Shown: positions 44,698-52,194 of the stretch, one piece after another | How positions within the stretch are numbered: position 1 is the stretch's first letter | How the letters are laid out: every line of letters starts with the position of its first letter | Assembly: GCF_010093445.1 (NCBI RefSeq) | Contig: NZ_PDWW01000024.1 | Location: forward strand, 1 to 64,000 | Source: Pseudoxanthomonas japonensis | Lineage (GTDB): Bacteria; Pseudomonadota; Gammaproteobacteria; Xanthomonadales; Xanthomonadaceae | DNA: 64,000 nucleotides | Direction of reading: 5' to 3' | Notes under the pieces: generated by a model | What the model saw: only the letters and a program-made list of their open reading frames with translations | Told to the model about the DNA's origin: nothing | Databases searched by the model: none | Position numbers and translations under genes: made by a program

Positions 44698-44723
44698 CGC
44701 CAGGCGATGCCTGGCGTTTTGCG
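44698..44723 (+). terminator. Rho-independent terminator of the suc-lpdA operon
   Basis: An 8-bp stem (CGCCAGGC/GCCTGGCG) with a GAT loop is followed by TTTTGCGTTT, 40 bases after the lpdA stop. Confidence 0.85.
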
Positions 44724-44755
44724 TTTCAGACAACACGCACGACAGGACATCAAGC

Positions 44756-45349
44756 ATGAAGAGCATCTGCGTCTACTGCGGCTCCAACGCAGGCAACAAA
44801 CCCGCCTACACCGAGCGCGCCATCGCGCTGGGCGACCGCATCGCGAAGGAAGGCATGCAGCTGGTGTATGGCGGCGGTAACGTCGGCCTGATGGGCGTCG
44901 TCGCCGACGCGGTGCTCTCCGCCGGCGGTGAAGTGGTCGGCGTGATTCCCGAGCAACTGGTCAACTGGGAAGTCGCGCACAAGGGCGTGACCAAACTCGA
45001 AGTCGTCGCCAACATGCACGAGCGCAAGAAGCGCATGTTCGACCTGTCCGATGGCTTCGTCGCCCTGCCCGGCGGCTTCGGCACGCTGGACGAGATGTTC
45101 GAGATGCTGACCTGGCGCCAGCTCGGCATCGGCGACAAGCCCTGCGCGTTTCTCGACGTGGAAGGGTTCTACACGCCGCTGATGGGCATGATCGACCGCA
45201 TGGTGGAGGAACGCTTCCTGCATCCGGAACAGCGCGATGACTTGTGGCACGGCGACGATATCGACGCGATGTTTGCGTGGATGCGCGCCTACAGTCCGGC
45301 GCAGGCGGACAAGTGGATGGACGAGAAGCGGCGGAAGTCGTTGCGGTGA
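44756..45349 (+). CDS. LOG-family protein (TIGR00730), nucleotide 5'-monophosphate phosphoribohydrolase-like
   Basis: A 197-aa Rossmann-type protein. The two signature motifs are YGGGNVGLMG (39-47) and LPGGFGTLDEMFE with the catalytic Glu, together with the preceding HERKKRM arginine. LOG proteins cleave cytokinin riboside or other nucleoside 5'-monophosphates to base and ribose phosphate. In bacteria the role is often nucleotide turnover. The array of palindromes starts only 5 bases after its stop. Confidence 0.92.
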   Translation: MKSICVYCGSNAGNKPAYTERAIALGDRIAKEGMQLVYGGGNVGLMGVVADAVLSAGGEVVGVIPEQLVNWEVAHKGVTKLEVVANMHERKKRMFDLSDGFVALPGGFGTLDEMFEMLTWRQLGIGDKPCAFLDVEGFYTPLMGMIDRMVEERFLHPEQRDDLWHGDDIDAMFAWMRAYSPAQADKWMDEKRRKSLR

Positions 45350-45353
45350 GCGC

Positions 45354-45980
45354 CGTGTCCCGGCGAACGCTGGGGCGGACCCATCTGCATTTTCTTCAAC
45401 GTTTCGGCACGCACAGACAATGGATTCCAGCTTGCGCTGGAATGACGGCGATTGGCGACTGCGTAATCCAGTCGACACCGCCCCCGCCCGTCGTCCCAGC
45501 GAACGCTGGGACCCATCTGCGCTGCTCCAAACGTTTCGGCACGTACAGACAATGGATTCCCGCTTACGCTGGAATGACGGGGGTCAGCGGCCGCACAGTT
45601 CAGCCCTTGCCACCTCCACCCGTCGTCCCAGCGAACGCTGGGACCCATCTGCACTGCTCCAAACGTTTCGGCACGCACAGACAATGGATTCCAGCTTGCG
45701 CTGGAATGACGGCGATTGGCGACCGCGCACTCTGGTCGATGCCACCTCCACCCGTCGTCCCAGCGAACGCTGGGACCCATCCGCACTTGCTCCAAACGTT
45801 TCGGCGCGCACAGACAATGGATTCCAGCTTGCGCTGGAATGACGGGAATCAAAGACCACATGGTTCAGTCCTTGCCGCCTCCGCCCGTCGTCCCAGCGAA
45901 CGCTGGGACCCATCTGCACTTGCTCCAAACGTTTCGGCACGTACAGACAATGGATTCCTGCTTTCGCTGGAACGACGGGG
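45354..45980. repeat. REP-type array 2: five 132-135-bp units, each with two palindromes
   Basis: Units start at 45354, 45489, 45621, 45753 and 45886. Each holds dyad A (arms GTCCCAGCG/CGCTGGGAC) and dyad B (arms ATTCCAGC/GCTGGAAT) in the same order and orientation as array 1, with a different internal spacer (CTCCAAACGTTTCGGCAC, GTACAGACAATGG). Between units lies a variable segment of about 35 bases that alternates two sequence types (GATTGGCGACxGCG versus CAGCCCTTGCCxCCTCC). The first unit is the most degenerate. Open frames through it are not coding. Confidence 0.95.
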
Positions 45981-45987
45981 ATCGGTT

Positions 45988-45993
45988 TATAGT
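45988..45993 (+). promoter_or_regulatory. -10 element (TATAGT) before the GIY-YIG gene
   Basis: TATAGT lies 8 bases after the end of array 2 and 36 bases before the ATG at 46030, so the promoter -35 region would fall in the last repeat unit. Confidence 0.45.
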
Positions 45994-46029
45994 CGTGCCA
46001 TGCGCACGAGATAGTCCAAGGACATCTTC

Positions 46030-46326
46030 ATGCCGCGGGAACGGATTCCCTGTGTCTACATCCTGGCAAGTCAACCCAGAGGCACGCTTTACATCGGCGT
46101 GACCTCCAACCTGCCGGCGCGTATCTGGCAGCATCGGAACGACCAGGCCGACGGATTCACGCGCCGATACGGTGTCCATACTTTGGTCTGGTATGAAGTC
46201 CATGAGCAGATGGAATCTGCGATCCTGCGCGAAAAGACGCTCAAGGCATGGAAGCGGCTCTGGAAGATCCAACTCGTCGAAGATGCGAACCCAGCCTGGC
46301 GGGACCTGTATCCCGACATTACTTGA
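46030..46326 (+). CDS. GIY-YIG nuclease superfamily protein
   Basis: A 98-aa single-domain protein of the UPF0213/YhbQ-like GIY-YIG group. The two beta strands VYILAS and LYIGVTSN carry the GIY and YIG equivalents (Tyr10, Tyr21-Ile-Gly), Arg31 and His35 follow (ARIWQH), and the catalytic Glu68 lies in REKTLKAWKR. Such proteins have structure-dependent DNA cleavage in related families, but this group is uncharacterised. It lies directly downstream of a palindrome array whose last unit probably contains its promoter. Confidence 0.9.
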   Translation: MPRERIPCVYILASQPRGTLYIGVTSNLPARIWQHRNDQADGFTRRYGVHTLVWYEVHEQMESAILREKTLKAWKRLWKIQLVEDANPAWRDLYPDIT

Positions 46327-46346
46327 ATGAAAGAGGTACGCCGACC

Positions 46347-47342
46347 ATGACCCTCCCCACCACGTTCAACGCCTTCCGCATCCACAACGACGACGCCGGT
46401 TACCGCAGCGGCATCGAAACCATCGCGCTCGACGCGCTGAATCCCGGCGAAGTCATCATCAAGACGGCCTATTCCTCCGTCAACTACAAGGACGCGCTCG
46501 CCGGCACCGGCGAAGGCAAGATCCTGCGTCGCTTCCCGCTGGTCGGCGGCATCGACGTGGCGGGCCATGTGGTGGCTTCCACCGACGCTGCTTTCAAGGA
46601 AGGCGATGCGGTGCTGGTCACCGGCTCCGGCCTGAGCGAAACGCGCGATGGTGGTTATGCCGAGTACGCGCGGCTCGATGCGAAGTGGGTCATTCCCCTG
46701 CCCGCCGGGCTGAGCCTGCGCGAAAGCATGATCATCGGCACGGCCGGCTTCACCGCCGCGCTCGCGCTGTACCGCATGCGCGACAACCGGCAGACGCCGG
46801 ACCTCGGCCCGCTCGCCGTCACCGGCGCCACCGGTGGCGTTGGTTCGCTGGCGGTCGACATCTTCAGCAAGGCGGGTTTCGAGGTGCATGCGATCAGCGG
46901 CAAGCCAGGGAACACGGACTACCTGAAATCCATCGGTGCAAGCGACGTGCTCGGCCGCGATGCACTGGCCACCACGCGGGCGATGGAGTCCTCCCGCTTC
47001 GGCGGCGGTCTCGACAACGTCGGCGGTCCGATGCTGGCCAGCCTGCTGGCGCAGACCACGCCCTACGGCAATGTGGCCAGCGCCGGGCTCGCCGCCACGG
47101 CCGACCTGCCCATAACTGTGATGCCCTTCATAATTCGGGGCGTGTCCCTGCTCGGCGTCGCTTCCGCAGGTACCGCACGCGATATCCGCGAACAGGTCTG
47201 GCAGCATCTGTCCAGCGACTGGAAGCCGCGGCACCTGGACTCGATCTGCACGCGCGAAACCACGCTGGACGGGCTTCCCGAGGTGTTCCGCACCATGCTG
47301 GACGGACGCTCGTTCGGCCGCACGCTGGTGCGAATGGGATGA
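46347..47342 (+). CDS. acuI: Zinc-free MDR oxidoreductase, AcuI/YhdH family
   Basis: A 331-aa medium-chain reductase of the YhdH/YhfP family, whose E. coli member AcuI reduces acryloyl-CoA with NADPH. Landmarks are SSVNYKDALAGTGEGKI, FPLVGGIDVAGHV, the cofactor motif VTGATGGVGSLAVDIFSKAG and the C-terminal LDGRSFGRTLVRM. No zinc-binding cysteines are seen, as expected. AGAGG precedes the ATG at 46347. It likely protects against reactive acrylyl-CoA; substrate is inferred from the family. Confidence 0.9.
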   Translation: MTLPTTFNAFRIHNDDAGYRSGIETIALDALNPGEVIIKTAYSSVNYKDALAGTGEGKILRRFPLVGGIDVAGHVVASTDAAFKEGDAVLVTGSGLSETRDGGYAEYARLDAKWVIPLPAGLSLRESMIIGTAGFTAALALYRMRDNRQTPDLGPLAVTGATGGVGSLAVDIFSKAGFEVHAISGKPGNTDYLKSIGASDVLGRDALATTRAMESSRFGGGLDNVGGPMLASLLAQTTPYGNVASAGLAATADLPITVMPFIIRGVSLLGVASAGTARDIREQVWQHLSSDWKPRHLDSICTRETTLDGLPEVFRTMLDGRSFGRTLVRMG

Positions 47343-47389
47343 ACGGCGGCGGCGGTACGACGGACGTCGTCCGTTGGCCGCCCAGCCCA

Positions 47390-47417
47390 TTGTGTTGTCA
47401 CCGACAACGTCTAAAAT
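47390..47417 (+). promoter_or_regulatory. Promoter of the response-regulator gene
   Basis: TTGTGT (47390-47395), a 16-base spacer and TAAAAT (47412-47417) lie 27 bases before the ATG. Confidence 0.5.
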
Positions 47418-47444
47418 CGATGCCGGGGAACACTGGGGATATCC

Positions 47445-47837
47445 ATGGCAAAGATTCTGATCGTCGACGATTCGCCGTCGCAACTGCTGGGCATCCAGCG
47501 CATCGTCGAGAAACTGGGGCACGAATCCATCACTGCCGAGGACGGCGCCGCGGGCGTGGAAGTCGCCAAGCGCGAGCTGCCGGACATGGTGCTGATGGAC
47601 GTGGTGATGCCGAACCTCAACGGGTTCCAGGCTACCCGCACGCTGAGCCGCGAGGCCACCACCAAGCACATCCCGGTGATCCTGGTGACCACCAAGGACC
47701 AGGACACGGACCGCATGTGGGGCCTGCGCCAGGGCGCCAAGGCCTACCTGACCAAGCCGTTCTCCGAAGACGAACTGGCCGAGGTCATCGAGCGCATCTT
47801 CAACGCGCGCGAACTGCCCTCCGCGCCGTCGGCCTGA
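47445..47837 (+). CDS. pilH: Single-domain response regulator, PilH-like
   Basis: A 130-aa receiver domain with no output domain. The acidic pocket is VDDS (Asp8-Asp9 region), the phospho-acceptor is in VLMDVVMPNLNG, and the switch Lys is in YLTKPFSEDEL. The sequence MAKILIVDDSPSQLLGIQRIVEKLGHE closely matches PilH of the Pil-Chp twitching-motility system. Elsewhere the gene normally sits beside pilG, which is absent here, so the name is probable only. It is monocistronic with its own promoter and terminator. Confidence 0.85.
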   Translation: MAKILIVDDSPSQLLGIQRIVEKLGHESITAEDGAAGVEVAKRELPDMVLMDVVMPNLNGFQATRTLSREATTKHIPVILVTTKDQDTDRMWGLRQGAKAYLTKPFSEDELAEVIERIFNARELPSAPSA

Positions 47838-47860
47838 CATCGGCCAACTCGTGTCGATGA

Positions 47861-47890
47861 AGAGCAGGCTCCGGCCTGCTCTTTTCGTTT
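47861..47890 (+). terminator. Rho-independent terminator of the response-regulator gene
   Basis: A 9-bp stem (AGAGCAGGC/GCCTGCTCT) with a 4-base loop is followed by TTTCGTTT. Confidence 0.88.
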
Positions 47891-47900
47891 GTGGGTCCGC

Positions 47901-49019
47901 TCAGCGCGGCACCACGTAGCCACCCGGCACGCCGTTCGGCGACAGTACCAGCTGCCACAGCTGCGACCGGCGACTGCGGAACGTGGCCATCGAGGCCGCC
48001 AGGTAGAACCGCCACATCCGCCGGAAGCGCTCGTCGTAGCGCGACCCCAACGCACCCCATGCCGACTCGACGTTGCCGCGCCAGGCCTGCAGCGTACGGT
48101 CGTAGTCGGCGCCGAAGTTGTGCCAGTCCTCCAGCACGAACCGCCCCTCGATCGCCTGCGCGATCTGCGCCGCCGAGGGCAACATCGAGTTGGGAAAGAT
48201 GTAGCGCGCGATCCAGGGACCGGTCCGCTGCACCGAACGACTGCTGCCGATGGTATGCAGCAGGAAGAGGCCGTCCGCGGGCAGGCAACGGCGTACGACG
48301 TCGAAGTAGCCGACGTAGTTCTTGACGCCCACGTGCTCGAACATGCCCAGCGAGAACACCGCGTCGAACGGTTCGGCCAGTGCGCGATAGTCCTGCAGGC
48401 GGATCTCGACCGGCAGGCCAGCACACAGTTGGCGCGCGTAGTCGGCCTGTTCGCGGGAAATGGTGATGCCGACACCGCTGACGCCATAGCGCTCGGCAGC
48501 GAACTTCAGCGCTTCACCCCAGCCACAGCCGATGTCGAGCACCCGCATTCCAGGCCGCAGCTGGAGCTTGCGGCAGACCAGGTCGAGCTTGGCTTCCTGT
48601 GCCGTGTCGAGGTCGGCGGCGCCGCGCCAGTAGCCACAGCTGTAGACCAGCCGGCGGCCGAGCATGGCGGCGTAGAGGTCGTTGCCAAGGTCGTAGTGGC
48701 GTCGCCCGACGTCGCCGCTGCGCCGTGGCGACTGCAGGTTGGTCAGCCGGGCACGCAACGCATCGAAGATCTCGCCAGCGCCATGCACGCGCTCGTCCAC
48801 GCGCGCCGCGAGCAGGTGGAACAGCAGGCCGTCGAGCGAGGCCGCATCCCACCAGCCGTCCATGTAGCTCTCGCCCAGGCCCAGCGAGCCCTGCCCCAGC
48901 ACGCGGGCATGGAAGCGCGGATCGTGGACCTGGATGTCCCAGGGACGGTTTCCGCCGATCCGCACATCCGCTTCGGCCAACAGGTCTGCGATCCTGCGCT
49001 CGAAGCGGGCGTGCGGCAT
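47901..49019 (-). CDS. cfa: Cyclopropane-fatty-acyl-phospholipid synthase
   Basis: A 372-aa SAM-dependent enzyme that adds a methylene bridge to unsaturated acyl chains of membrane phospholipids. The SAM motif is VLDIGCGWGEALKFAAE, the active-site cysteine is Cys128 in YSCGYW, and RHYDLGNDLY and MFEHVG are conserved. The ATG at 49019 gives a length close to the E. coli enzyme (382 aa). The upstream DUF3298 lipoprotein gene ends 5 bases before it, so they form an operon. Confidence 0.95.
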   Translation of the reverse strand: MPHARFERRIADLLAEADVRIGGNRPWDIQVHDPRFHARVLGQGSLGLGESYMDGWWDAASLDGLLFHLLAARVDERVHGAGEIFDALRARLTNLQSPRRSGDVGRRHYDLGNDLYAAMLGRRLVYSCGYWRGAADLDTAQEAKLDLVCRKLQLRPGMRVLDIGCGWGEALKFAAERYGVSGVGITISREQADYARQLCAGLPVEIRLQDYRALAEPFDAVFSLGMFEHVGVKNYVGYFDVVRRCLPADGLFLLHTIGSSRSVQRTGPWIARYIFPNSMLPSAAQIAQAIEGRFVLEDWHNFGADYDRTLQAWRGNVESAWGALGSRYDERFRRMWRFYLAASMATFRSRRSQLWQLVLSPNGVPGGYVVPR

Positions 49020-49024
49020 GGCGG

Positions 49025-49873
49025 TCAGCGGGCGAACAGCTCCGCGTACGCCGGGGCGACGTGCGGCAGCAGCAGGGCCGCGGGCACGTCGACCGTCTGC
49101 GTGCCGTCGGCATACGGGCCCACCTGGTACGGCGGGAACACGAAACGCAATGCGGTGACGTGGCCTGACGCATCCAGCACCGGCACGAACTCGCTGAAGT
49201 TGCCGGCCTCCGGCTCGGTGCCTTCGTCGATCATGCGGAACGTGCTCTTGATCAGCGCGGCGCGATCGGTCGGTTCCAGTTCGTCCTCGTCGGCCCGGTT
49301 CACCACGGCGGTGTGCAGCTGCTCGCGTACGTAGTCGCTGATGGCCTGCCATCCCTTCGGGTCGGGGATCAGCGCGTCGGCGGTCAGGCGTGCGTCCTGG
49401 TGCGGCAACCAGACGAAGCGTGCGATCAGCGGCTGGCCGTGCGCGCCGCCCGTGTAGCGGCTGCCATCGGCGGCGACCGCCACGATCTTCGGCGTGTCCA
49501 CCACCTGCTCGAACGCCAGCGACAGTTCATAGGGGGCGGTCGGCTTGTCGTTGCCGAACGCCTCGACCGCCTCCATCAGTTCGGCCCGCTGGGCTTCGGT
49601 GTACGCGGACAGCGCCTTGGCCAGGCCGGGGTACCGGTTGATCGTCGCCGGATAGCTGATGCCCACGACGTAGCGGTCGTTGGTCTCGATGATGTCCTTC
49701 AGCTCGACCGGGGCATCGACCGTCCCCGCAGGTGCGGTCACGGGGGGCTGCGGCTCGCCCGCGGCCGTGGGTGGGCTGGTGGATTCGCGTTTGCAGGCGC
49801 CGAGCGCGAGCACCGTCATGAGGACGAGGCCAGCCTGGCGGGTGGAATGGCGGCGTATGTGGGGGGATGACAC
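49025..49873 (-). CDS. DUF3298/DUF4163-type lipoprotein (RsiV C-terminal-like)
   Basis: A 282-aa lipoprotein. The GTG at 49873 is chosen since AGGAG precedes it by 7 bases; the lipobox is LGAC (Cys27). The domain FVVGISYPATINRYPGLAKAL-like region (YVVGISYPATINRYPGLAKA) and the later WLPHQDARLTADALIPDPKGW and FPPYQVGPYADGTQTVDVP correspond to the DUF4163-DUF3298 pair found in RsiV anti-sigma factors and PdaC deacetylases. In gram-negative lipoproteins this module's function is unknown. It precedes cfa in the same transcript. Confidence 0.85.
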   Translation of the reverse strand: MSSPHIRRHSTRQAGLVLMTVLALGACKRESTSPPTAAGEPQPPVTAPAGTVDAPVELKDIIETNDRYVVGISYPATINRYPGLAKALSAYTEAQRAELMEAVEAFGNDKPTAPYELSLAFEQVVDTPKIVAVAADGSRYTGGAHGQPLIARFVWLPHQDARLTADALIPDPKGWQAISDYVREQLHTAVVNRADEDELEPTDRAALIKSTFRMIDEGTEPEAGNFSEFVPVLDASGHVTALRFVFPPYQVGPYADGTQTVDVPAALLLPHVAPAYAELFAR

Positions 49874-49939
49874 GTTCGGGCTCCTTCCGCGTGTGATGGC
49901 CGTCATTCTAGGCCGCGTCACCGCGGTCCTCCATCACGA

Positions 49940-50233
49940 TCACGCAACGATCAGATCGGCGTACTCGGGATGCCGCTGGACGTAGGCCGCGGAATAGGAA
50001 CAGGCCGGTACCACCCGCCAGCCCTGCGCGCGCGCGTGATCCAGCGCGGCCCTCACCAGCGCGGCGGCAACGCCCCGCCCGCCGATCGCCTCCGGCACGC
50101 CGGTGTGGTCGATGACCATGCGGCCGTCCCGCAGCGAATACAGGAGCTCGGCGTCATGCCCGTCGAGACGGGTGGAAAAGCGGCGGGCCGCCGCATCGTG
50201 ATGGAGGTCGAAGGAAGCGAGGTCGTCCGTCAT
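49940..50233 (-). CDS. Small GNAT-like N-acetyltransferase (YjdJ/Acetyltransf_CG type)
   Basis: A 97-aa protein of the minimal GNAT family: YSLRDGRMVIDHTGVPEAIGGRGVAAALVRAAL contains the shortened acetyl-CoA loop (GGRGVAAAL), and CSYSAAYVQRHPEYADLI is the conserved C-terminus. Substrates in this family are unknown. The ATG at 50233 starts the conserved part. It is monocistronic or leads into the lipoprotein-cfa pair 66 bases on. Confidence 0.88.
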   Translation of the reverse strand: MTDDLASFDLHHDAAARRFSTRLDGHDAELLYSLRDGRMVIDHTGVPEAIGGRGVAAALVRAALDHARAQGWRVVPACSYSAAYVQRHPEYADLIVA

Positions 50234-50432
50234 GGCGGCACCGTGGTAGGGGACACCCCGACAGTGTGACGCAATGCCCGGCTGGCGACGTGGCAGAACT
50301 GGACGCAGCGCGTCACATTCACGCTTGTGAAAGGGAGACTGAGCACGACAGAGCGTGACCGGGATCGCAAATCGAAAGTTGGCACGATTGCTGCGTGATA
50401 CGGGCCATAGACCTGCATACCGGAGTTCCGCC

Positions 50433-50636
50433 ATGAGCCTGATCGACGCACTGCCCGATGTCTCCAGCGCCAGCGACTTCACCCTGTTGGAAGGCCTGTA
50501 CCAGCTCACCGTCACCGGCCACACCGACGCGTGGGAATTCGAGAAGCTCAACAACGCGGTGTACGAGCGCCTGATGTCGACCTATTCCGGCAGCGAGACC
50601 GCCGGCGTGCACGCCGTGCACTCGTTGATGGACTGA
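50433..50636 (+). CDS. Small protein of unknown function
   Basis: A 67-aa acidic protein (MSLIDALPDVSSASDFTLLE at the start) with a GGAG site 8 bases before the ATG. It is predicted helical, without signal peptide or cysteine. No family was recognised. The ribosome site and acidic composition support coding. It stands alone between divergent and convergent reverse-strand genes. Confidence 0.65.
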   Translation: MSLIDALPDVSSASDFTLLEGLYQLTVTGHTDAWEFEKLNNAVYERLMSTYSGSETAGVHAVHSLMD

Positions 50637-50782
50637 TCCACCCGCAAGACGCCTACCGGGCGCTCCGGCGCGGCGCAGGGGTCCGCCTTCGGGTGCGACT
50701 GCCGCGCCGGAGTCCCGTCCCACCTGCACGCACGGTGCAGGCAGAACGAAACCCCTCGCTTCATCGACACGAACGGCGCGCT

Positions 50783-51487
50783 TCACTCGCCGCGATGATC
50801 GCGCTTGCCCTGGTTGCGCCGGTCCTGCGTGCCAGAACTGCCCTGGATCGCCTTCATGCGGGTTTCGGCCGCATGCAATTCATTCGCCTTGGCCGCCGCT
50901 TCCGACGACACGAAGCCGGTGCCGGGGGCGACGCCGTGACCTTCATGATCAAGCTGCTGCCAGGGTGCCGGCTGGCGATCGTGTTCGTGCTTCTGTTCCA
51001 GCAACGTGCGCGCGTTCGCCAATGCCTGCGCCGGTGTGATTTTTCGCGGAGCGCGTTTGCGCGGTGCGGCCTTCTTCGCTGGCGCCTTGCGCGCCGTCGT
51101 GCGCTTTGAGACGGCCTTCTTCGCCACCGGTCGCTTGGTGGCTGCCTTCTTTGCCACCTTCTTGGTCGCCGTCTTGGCAGTGGCTTTCTTCACAACCGCC
51201 TTGCGCGTCGTTTTCCTGGCGACCTTGTGGGCCGTCGTCTTCTTCGCGGTCTTCTTGACGGTCTTGCCTGATGCGGCCTTCTTGACTGCCTTCTTCGCCA
51301 CGCGCTTGCTGGCCGCCGCCTTCTTCGCGGGTTTCTTCACCGCTTTGCGGGCCGTGCTCTTTCCGGCCGCCGTCTTCTTTAAGGCTTTCTTGACCACCTT
51401 CTTTGTAGCCTTCTTTGCCGCCTTCTTTGCCGCCTTCTTGACTGCCTTCTTGACTGCCTTCTTGGCTGCTGCCTTGCGGGTCGCCAT
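50783..51487 (-). CDS. Histone H1-like, Lys/Ala-repeat DNA-binding protein
   Basis: A 234-aa protein. Residues 1-150 consist of AAKKAVKK-type repeats with Arg and Thr (KKAAKKATKKVVKKALKKTA), like the AlgP/HctB tails that bind DNA nonspecifically. From about 155 a non-repetitive domain follows (ITPAQALANARTLLEQKHEH, PAPWQQLDHEGHGVAPG, SEAAAKANELHAAETRMKAI), which is the conserved part in this lineage. GGAG precedes the ATG. It may compact or organise the nucleoid. The reading frame shows length-variable codon repeats prone to slippage. Confidence 0.85.
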   Translation of the reverse strand: MATRKAAAKKAVKKAVKKAAKKAAKKATKKVVKKALKKTAAGKSTARKAVKKPAKKAAASKRVAKKAVKKAASGKTVKKTAKKTTAHKVARKTTRKAVVKKATAKTATKKVAKKAATKRPVAKKAVSKRTTARKAPAKKAAPRKRAPRKITPAQALANARTLLEQKHEHDRQPAPWQQLDHEGHGVAPGTGFVSSEAAAKANELHAAETRMKAIQGSSGTQDRRNQGKRDHRGE

Positions 51488-51567
51488 GCGCTCCTCCACG
51501 GGTGGGACACGCCACCGGGATAGCACGGCCCACCTTCAATGCAGGTGAGCAAAGGCGCAATGGCGGC

Positions 51568-52185
51568 TTAACCGAAGCTGGGGTTCGACAGCGACTCCAG
51601 GAAGTGGCCCAGTACGCGTGGCTCCATCGCCGCCAGGAACAGGATGCCGTACGCCGCCCCCGCGAGGTGCGCGCCGTGGTTGATGTTGTCGCCGCCGCGC
51701 CGATCCATCCAGATGCTGTAGGCGATGTACAACACGGCGAACACGATCGCCGGCATCGGAATGAAGAACACGCCGATGCGGGCCCACGGATCGATCAGGA
51801 TGTAGGCGAACAGCACCGCCGACACGGCGCCGGACGCGCCCAGGCTGCGATAGTTCGGATCCTTCTGGTGCTTCAGGTAGGTCGGCAGGATCGACACCAC
51901 CAGCGCCGAGAAGTAGAACGCCACGAACGTCAACCGGCTTCCGCTGAGCTGGGTCATCACCTGCTCCATCACGCGCCCGAAGAAGAACAGCGTGACCATG
52001 TTGAACAGGAGGTGCCAGAAGTCGGCATGGATGAACCCGTAGGTCACCAGCCGATCGTACTGGCGGTGACGGTCGATCGCCGGTGGCCACAGGATCAGCC
52101 GCATGAGCAGCGACGGCGTGCGGAAGGCGATCAGGCTGACGGCACAGGTCACGCCGATGAGCAGCAGGGTGACGGGAGCGTCCAT
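51568..52185 (-). CDS. Rhomboid-family intramembrane serine protease
   Basis: A 205-aa polytopic membrane protein with six predicted helices. The catalytic Ser118 lies in GASGAV, the catalytic His173 in HGAHLAGAAYG, and the conserved HADFWHLLFNM segment (oxyanion/Asn region) is intact. Rhomboids cleave transmembrane substrates within the bilayer. It begins 9 bases after the peptide transporter gene, so the two are cotranscribed. Confidence 0.93.
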   Translation of the reverse strand: MDAPVTLLLIGVTCAVSLIAFRTPSLLMRLILWPPAIDRHRQYDRLVTYGFIHADFWHLLFNMVTLFFFGRVMEQVMTQLSGSRLTFVAFYFSALVVSILPTYLKHQKDPNYRSLGASGAVSAVLFAYILIDPWARIGVFFIPMPAIVFAVLYIAYSIWMDRRGGDNINHGAHLAGAAYGILFLAAMEPRVLGHFLESLSNPSFG

Positions 52186-52194
52186 CGATCCTCC

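Noticed and set aside
45244-46014. Open frames through repeat array 2
   Set aside because: Same artefact as array 1: unit lengths of 132-135 keep frames open and the peptides are copies of the palindromes.
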